This document shows positions 57,408-64,000 of a stretch of 64,000 bases of DNA, piece after piece; positions within the stretch are counted from its first letter, which is position 1, and the number at the start of each line of letters is the position of its first letter. The notes beneath the pieces were generated by a model that was not told where the DNA came from, ran no database searches, and saw only the letters and a list, made by a program, of their open reading frames with translations. This DNA comes from Adiantum capillus-veneris (Eukaryota; Streptophyta; Polypodiopsida; Polypodiales; Pteridaceae). Made by a program: the position numbers and the translations under genes. The stretch is taken from assembly GCA_014529385.2 (NCBI GenBank), contig CM043970.1, positions 44,670,279-44,734,278 of the forward strand, written 5' to 3'.

Positions 57408-57801
57408 TTTTTTGGTGTTGTCTAGTAGTTTCTAGTCTCAAAGCATCTTTTTTAAGATCCCTGACATTGGTGTTAATACAATGCTATCAGTAAGTACAGT
57501 ACTGTGTGTATCTGGGTGTTACATAGTACTTGATTTGGTACTCACAATACCAACTTTTGGTACTTCCAAAGTACCAAATTGTCTGTTTGGTACTTGAAAT
57601 GTACTGTCTTTTTTTTGTGTTGTCTAGTAGTTTATAGTCTAAAAGCAACTTTTTAAGATCCTTGACATTGGTGTTAATACAATGGTATCAGTAAGTACCA
57701 GTACTGTGTATCTGGGTGTTACACAGTACCTACTTTGGTACTGGTACTCATAGTACCAACTTTTGGTACTTCCAAAGTACCAAATTTTCTGTTTGGTACT
57801 A
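57408..57801 (+). repeat. ~195-bp tandem duplication with GTACC motifs
   Basis: Two copies (about 57408-57606 and 57607-57801) share 'gttgtctagtagttt.tagtct', 'gacattggtgttaatacaatg' and ACTTTTGGTACTTCCAAAGTACCAAAT. They lie in the spacer between the phosphatase exon and the convergent gene. Confidence 0.85.
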
Positions 57802-58233
57802 TTTGCTCTCTATTATTGGTACTATTAAGATTGTGTTACAATACCCAATTTGGTAGTCTGTAGTACCAACATTGTATGCCAAAGTTTCTTCATTACTAAT
57901 AAAGATATTCCTTTCAGTATATCATTTTATCTCTCATACATTTTAGCTATATACTTGTCATTCTCACATATGGCACAAAGATCCCTTCACTCCACTATTT
58001 TTCACATGGTATCAATTAAGTGAAGGGAAAGTTTTAAGAGACAGTGAGTGATTGGAGACCTTGTTGTGCATACTTGTATTTGGTAACCTAGGGTTGTAGC
58101 TTGGATCCATGGTAGTTATTTTACATCAATCTCAAGTACTGAATAGAGGAAGTGAAGGATAGAAAGAACAATAGTAAACCATGAGGACAAAGAGATATAT
58201 TCTGACCAAGAGGAAAAGCATGGACTTGCCCAC
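57802..58233. other. Spacer between convergent genes
   Basis: AT-rich, with one further GTACCAAC-type word near 57862. No gene. Confidence 0.5.
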
Positions 58234-60171
58234 TTAGGGGTTTTTGCATTGTGTAACTTCAAGTATCATGGATGCACCATCATCACTATCATCATCATAT
58301 GGCATGCTATTGTATATGTTCTCATATACTTCAGCAGATAACTTGAACTGATTAGGGACTCCAACAATAGGCTCCATCAGGAAACGTATGGCCCTTACAA
58401 GATGTGACTAGATCATGACTATAGGTGTCTGATCTAGTAAGCTGTATGTATCAAAGTTTCCTTCAACTTGGCCATAGTAGAAACCTTCAACAACCTTCCC
58501 GCCTCTAACAATCTTGTTATGCCACATATCCTTTCGAGATCTCACCGTCTGGTACAACTCCTTCGTGCATTTGATAAGGTAGAAGTTCTCTTTAGTCTCG
58601 GCTGCTTTGACTGCAAAGTTATTCCCAATGGACAACATTTCAGGGCTTCCTTCATACAATGGTAAGTTAGAAACTTGGCTCATCGGCACAAAATCTGAAT
58701 ATCTGTCATCCTCCTCCTCATCCTCTTCATCATACCTTCCTGTGTTTACAGACTCCGGTAGTGGTTTGATGGAAACATATTTTCATTCTTCTATGTGTAG
58801 TCTATTTTTGCATCTTCTCCATAGCCCACTCATACGTGGATCACAGAAGCATGAAAGGATTCGAAAGCGCACAGCACACGGGTTGTCCTTTGAATACCCG
58901 TCAGCAAAATGAAATGAGCGGGAGCCCACAATGCGCTCACAGTCCCATTGGAGATCGCGTTGCGCATCATCCATGCCAATAAGCTAGAAGAATCTCTGTG
59001 TAGTACACATGTGAGACTGATCTCTTGGCTAAAATGTTGTGTTCAAAAAGTTCACCACATCAGCCGCACACTTCATAGGCCAGCCATCTGGTTTCAATTT
59101 CTGATGTGTCAAGGTTCTCTTAATGACTGCCCTACCCCATCATGCTCTCCTTTTCCATGCCCGGATGCTGAGAAGCTATGCATCATGTGCAAGCTTGTCA
59201 TCTGATAGTACCTGGCCACAAAATATAAGGTCTACGTGCTTTGAATTGTGAAGCCACACCATCTGACCACACCCAATGGTGCTGCAAACAATGTCCTTGC
59301 TGTTTCAGCCACCTGTCTCATGAAGCAAGAGACAATGTTGTACAAACAATGTATCATGCTACTTGTCATCGGATATGTAAAAGTGAAGCGTCTTTTGAAC
59401 ACCACTTGCTGCATTTCTTACATAAGTGATGTGCACAAGTATTGTGACTTGGGTAGACCACCAATGCATTGACTGAATCTCATTATGAATTTTAAAAGAA
59501 TAATTCTCTGCAAAGTCAATAACTGATACAACGACATTGCTAGGAAACTTGAGCAAACAATCCTTGAATTGTTGGACTTGCCAACGAAAGACAAAGTTGT
59601 GCTTGATGAAGCTTGTGAGGTGGGCTCAAAACAGGCTAAGAAAAGCAGCACTTTTCATCCGTCGCACAATCAAGTCCTTTCTCTTCTTCTCACTCCCACC
59701 TGCATCTTGTTGTCCTATTCCAACATCCATGAAGACCTTCACAGACACCTCCCTGCTATCCTCTGCTATCTCATCGGGACAAAATGTCAACTTTCGTACA
59801 CCACATTGGGAGTAGTCCCCCATCAAGCATTTCTTGGCATGGTATTCACTATCTCTTGGCTTTGGGCACATGATGGATTCCCACATACTAGTGATGTGCT
59901 GACATACTACCTGGTTTGCAAAACACTCTCCTATATCATCACTTCTACAGCACACGGAGAAAGTGCAAAGGTGACCTTTCCCATGATGCCCAAACTTGTT
60001 TTTCCGCATCTGATTAAAAGCCTCTTTGAAATAGAGTATCTGCGCATGGGATACACAACATGTATACCGCTCTTTCAACCTCCGAACAAAGTACGGCTTT
60101 AATGCCTCAAAGCATCTAAGAGACACGACCACTGTAGGGTGAGTCCTCTTGAATCTTTGGTATAGCTCTAC
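58234..60171 (-). pseudogene. Transposase-like gene with DFAEN/SDG/SGHGKG motifs, decayed
   Basis: The main exon starts after TTGGTTCCACAG (acceptor before 60171). It has a Cys-rich N-terminal part (LYQRFKRTHPTVVVSLRCFE, YTCCVSHAQILYFKEAF, KLTFCPDEI), then FRWQVQQFKDCLLKF, VVVSVIDFAENYSFKIHNEI and QSMHWWSTQVTILV, with ISDDK-stop-HDTLFVQH. After a frame change come WVWSDGVASQFKARRPYI and SGHGKGEHDGVG. The C-terminal frames have FRILSCFCDPRMSGLWRRC, FYLIKCTKELYQTV, SHLVRAIRFLMEPIVGVPN and a DDDSDDG tail (stop at 58234). Asp/Glu-centred motifs in this order look like an RNase H-fold transposase of a lineage whose name I cannot give. Breaks seen: TGA near 59608, TAG near 59359, at least two frameshifts (59340-59150), and TAG near 58410. 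Confidence 0.6.
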
Positions 60172-60189
60172 CTGTGGAACCAATACAAT

Positions 60190-60690
60190 AAGAGTTAGAA
60201 AATTCCAACTTCGTAGTACCAAAATTGGATGTATACAGTACCAAAGAATGTATTGTAGAACCAAAGTTGGATGTAAGCAGTACGAAAGATTGTACTGTAG
60301 AACCAAAATTGGTCTTAAACATTACCAAAGATAGTAATGTACCAAAATTGGATGTACACACTACCAAAGCTTGTACTATAGTACCAAAATAGGTTGTAAA
60401 CAGTACCAAAGATAGTACTGTAGAACCAAAATTGGATGTAAAGAGTACCAAAGATTGTACTGTAGAACCAAAATTGGTTGTAAACAATACTAAAGATAGT
60501 AATGTACCAAAATTGGATGTACACACTACCAAAGATTGTACCGTAGAACCAAAATTGGTTGTAAACAGTACCAAAGATAGTAATGAACCAAAATTGGATG
60601 TACACACTACCAAAGATTGTACTGTAGAACCAAAATTGGATGTAAAAAGTACCAAAGATTGTACTGTAGAACCAAAATTGAATGTAAACA
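60190..60690 (+). repeat. ACCAAAATTGGATGTA minisatellite, ~12 units
   Basis: A ~40-base unit (AACCAAAATTGGATGTAAACAG plus TACCAAAGATTGTACTGTAG) is repeated about 12 times with variant subtypes. It lies immediately upstream of the minus-strand gene's acceptor, so it sits in that gene's intron. Long frames on both strands here are products of the repeat. Confidence 0.95.
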
Positions 60691-60729
60691 TGGACGGAAG
60701 GTGGATTAAATTGCTGACTATATTTAAAG

Positions 60730-61330
60730 GTTTTTGTGCTAAATTTTTGTGAACTTTGTAGGTGTTCTCAACTTCAAATTAGAATTTAAAGGTGAATCTC
60801 AAAATTTGTTAGTGGGATTACACTAAACTTAGGTTTTTCCCTATGAACTTTGTAGGCATTCTCACCTTCAAATTAGAATTTAAAGGTAAATCTCAAAATT
60901 TATAGGTGGGATTACACAAGACCTAGGTTATTTTGAGCACTTGGATACATACTGCTTTTCCTACAAAACTTAGAAAACCTACATACGAGAACTTTAATCT
61001 CGAGTATATTTGAGTGTTTTTACATTAAGTTTTTATAAACTCCATGGGTTTTGTTACCTTCAAATCTAGAATTTAAAATTTGTAGGTGGGGTTACACTAA
61101 ACCTGGCCTTTTTTTGAGCACTCGGATACATAGTGCTCTTTTTCAAAAACTTGGAAAACCTACATATAAGAAAAGTATATTTGAAGGTCTTTACATGATT
61201 CTCCTAAAATTTGCCTATAAAATTTAGAGATTTGCCTTTAAAATTTGAAGGTTTCTACAAAATTTTGAGGTTGCCATTGGGCTTTTGGAGAATCCCACAA
61301 AACAATTGAAATTTAAATAACCTACATTAT
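60730..61330 (+). repeat. AT-rich imperfect direct repeats
   Basis: Three diverged copies share 'aactttgtaggtgttctcaacttcaaattagaatttaaa', 'aaaatttgtaggtgggattacactaaacctagg' and 'ttttgagcacttggatacata'. Copies start near 60748, 60850 and 61028, with a fragment at about 61365. Confidence 0.75.
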
Positions 61331-62215
61331 GATTAAATTTTAGAGACAAATTTAATACATTTAGGTTGGATTACACTTAACCTAGACTTTTTTCGAGCAC
61401 TTGGACATACAATGCTTTTTTCCATGTATTAAAATTTGTAGTTTAGGATGCCGCATATGTTTGGAAGGAGAAGGGCGAGGATAAGGAAGCTCTAAGTAGT
61501 TTTCACATGAGGCAAGGTGAGGGCTAGTGTACGGATACAATTGTGTATCCTTATATCTCAAAGCATCATGCAAGTATTTGACTTAAGAAAACTAAAATGG
61601 CTATTGAGGGGCTCTTCTTGTTTGAAAATGTTTTGGTCAACATGTACACCATATTAAATGTAGCCACTTGGAATGCACTTCTGTGGCCCTTGTCACCCCC
61701 ATTCTTAGGGGTTTGGGGTCACTTTGCAAGGAGGAAAATTTAGTATATGGTTTCTTAAAATGTTGGTTTGTGTGAATGTGGGATGGGTATGGAGATGATC
61801 CTTCAAAGGCTAGCGTCCCAACAACATGCTTCAATGTCTGTAAACCATTCTTCATATCTTCCTACATCAAGTTAGAGACCAATCCCATGGACTCGAGAAT
61901 GTCGAGTTTGATGTATAAGTCATCCAATGAGCAAACATGGACTATGCTTCTTTTCACCTCTTCTAAAGGCTTGGAATTATCCCATCTTTAGCATACCAGC
62001 TCGATGAAGCAAATTCAAGTGGTGATGGTCCTCCTCACAAGATGGTTCATTGGGTGGCAATGGCACTACACATCTTTTGCACGTTCATGGCCAACTACAT
62101 CTCTCTTATGTGGTACACATAGGCATGATCGTCTTCCATGTTGACCAAAGATGTGCAACAGTTCCTTGGAGAAGCTATTTAAGGTTAAATTCTCCTTCAT
62201 CATGGAGCTAGTAGG
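61331..62215. other. No recognisable gene
   Basis: Short frames on both strands have no domain or convincing splice signals. Confidence 0.45.
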
Positions 62216-62232
62216 CCCCCCCCCCCCCCCCC

Positions 62233-62283
<51 letters not shown>
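62216..62283. repeat. Poly(C) followed by (TC)n
   Basis: 19 C (62216-62234), then about 48 bases of TC. The junction is a pure pyrimidine tract of about 68 bases. Confidence 0.95.
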
Positions 62284-62286
<3 letters not shown>

Positions 62287-62473
62287 CTCTCGGTAGCATG
62301 CTGCTTAACAAGAAGCTACTTCTATTGTATGACGACACCATAAAGGTTGGAGAATTCATGACTTGGGAGAAAAGCTAGAGAAATTTTGAAATGTTATGTC
62401 TGAATTTGAAATGAGAAGGTAAGAAAACCTACAAAATATGAAGGTATTTAGTATTTAAAGCTTTTTGGCCATT

Positions 62474-62477
<4 letters not shown>

Positions 62478-62536
<59 letters not shown>

Positions 62537-62537
62537 T

Positions 62538-62585
<48 letters not shown>

Positions 62586-62595
62586 GTCTCTCTCT
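62478..62595. repeat. (GA)n-spacer-(CT)n inverted microsatellite
   Basis: About 55 bases of (GA)n, a short AAATTAA spacer, then about 55 bases of (CT)n with a few CTG interruptions. The two arms are complementary. Confidence 0.95.
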
Positions 62596-62599
62596 TCAA

Positions 62600-64000
62600 A
62601 AGCTATAAAGCGCTCCTAGATCCACTGAATAAGGGCTAGAAAATCCTATGTAACGTGTGAGAACCTGTGAAGCTTGGTATTTAAGGAATATTTGCTAACT
62701 CTTGCATGTTTTCTTTTTCTTAGAATCCATAGAGAAATGTTGTGAATCATTTTTTTGAAATGCAAGAGTGTGTATACATGTAGAAGAATAAAATCTATAT
62801 AATTTTTCACCTTTGTAATTGTAAGAATAGAAGACATGCATTTTCTAGCCGCAACAACGTGCGGGTCACATACTAATATATATATATATATATATATAAA
62901 TATATATATAAATATAGTGATGAGTTCTCTTTGCTTCACATTCCATTTCACAGCTTGAGATCGCTTGATTTTTCGTGCAATCTATAAATTAATTCTAGTC
63001 AATATTCGGGAAAGTCTCTTTTATTAAGTGGCCACCGGCCGAGTTTACTCACAAAGAAGCAAACCGGAAATACTATTATAAATTTGAAATTTGTAGGATT
63101 TTTGAACTATTTTCACACATATTTCACCGGTTTTTCTTCCGTTACCATGGTTTGCAACCGGCTAATCTTGATTTTCAATCGGCTCAAGGCTAAGTTGAGG
63201 CAATCCTTTTTCGAACACTGATTCCAATTGAACTCAACCTAATGATATTATTATCACTTTCTTATTGTTTTAGAAAGCCACTGGGACCCTTTCACTTTTT
63301 TATTTTGCATTGCTCGCAACTGTGAGTAGGTAGTATATTGTGATCTTCTTTCAAACAAAAAATAATAGTTATTAAAGAGTATGCACATTTATAGACAAGT
63401 GTGACAATGCCATATCACTATTGATGTGCATATGGACCAATTTTATTTATTGGTGACAAAAATCATGTTAGTGCATGAGCACTTCATTGCCATTTCAAGA
63501 TTGATCCATTCTCCATACTCTTTGCATGCAAGCTTATATGTTAACATATATATCAATATATATATATATACAAAGTCTAGTCTATGTGAGATTTACATCA
63601 GCTCTGGAAAATAGTGGATCTCCATCAAACCTTTTTGTTCAAAAGGGTTTGATCGTAGGGCCTAAGCATAATTTGTAAATAGATTTGAGGTTTCCAATAA
63701 CTGTTAGAGGGGACTCCAGACTCACTTTTATTGTTGGCAATTGCTCCATCCTTAGAGAGAGGAAGATTATACATACCATTCTGCTGTGTACTTGCACTTC
63801 CCAAAGCCTACACAAAGAAATACTTGAATTAAAAGAAGTAAAGTATTTATGCACATATGGTTGTGTATTTTCTTCTCTTAAAGAGATGAATGAGCTATTT
63901 TTGCCTGTAACTTTTAACAACAAATGTACCTTATTTGCAAAATCTCTCTTATTTGATTGATACACATATTGTTGACCATGTTTTTGACTAGTGAACCTTT
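62600..64000. other. AT-rich end of window, no gene
   Basis: (TA)n at about 62876-62911 and 63547-63572. Frames up to 108 codons (63639-63965) show no domain that I recognise. Confidence 0.5.

Noticed and set aside
60116-60752. Long repetitive ORFs on both strands (e.g. 191 aa minus)
   Set aside because: They are products of the 40-base minisatellite. All three frames stay open because the unit lacks stops, and no non-repeat coding sequence supports them.

Overview
The window reads as nuclear DNA of a land plant with a large, repeat-rich genome. Plant-type Ty1/copia and Ty3 elements primed by initiator tRNA-Met sites fill most of it, and one Ty3 element has the dual RNase H layout of the plant Tat clade. 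Host-type coding sequence occurs only as short exons separated by long introns. Many (GA)n/(CT)n tracts and GTACC-rich minisatellites are present. I cannot name the species. A seed-free plant such as a fern is a guess from the style of the sequence, not something it proves.

Layout. 1-8970: minisatellite, LTR-like direct repeats and two linked copies of a gag/protease-only LTR family (LTRs 3700-4850 and 7817-8970). 8971-12013: mostly unassigned, with one convincing host exon, the first exon of a MutY/MUTYH-like DNA glycosylase (minus strand, 11684-11268). 12014-15833: decayed Ty3 element (minus). 15834-24074: fragments with primer-binding sites, a 347-bp PIF/Harbinger-like MITE with TTA target duplications (19882-20228), a 240-residue LINE ORF1-like protein (20584-21306, minus) and a complete small LTR element with a TGAAG duplication (22389-24074). 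24700-28212: 3' end of a Tat-type element with its 2.7-kb LTR. 28464-35891: two inverted remnants of one copia family. 36000-60700: exons of one or more plus-strand genes, including the last two exons of an FCP1/NIF-like HAD phosphatase (56605-57210). Their introns hold a nearly intact, young copia element (39010-44550) and a nearly full-length Tat-like polyprotein (49819-55097, minus). Downstream and convergent is a decayed minus-strand gene (58234-60171) with motifs of an unnamed transposase-like family. 60700-64000: AT-rich repeats and microsatellites.

The most interesting region is 36-60.7 kb. The plus-strand exons and the convergent minus-strand gene share a GTACCAAA/TTTGGTAC minisatellite in their introns and in the spacer between them. 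This may be one ancient, multi-exon, two-gene mobile unit that later insertions broke up. That is an inference, and copy comparison would test it. All boundaries and similarities were judged by eye.
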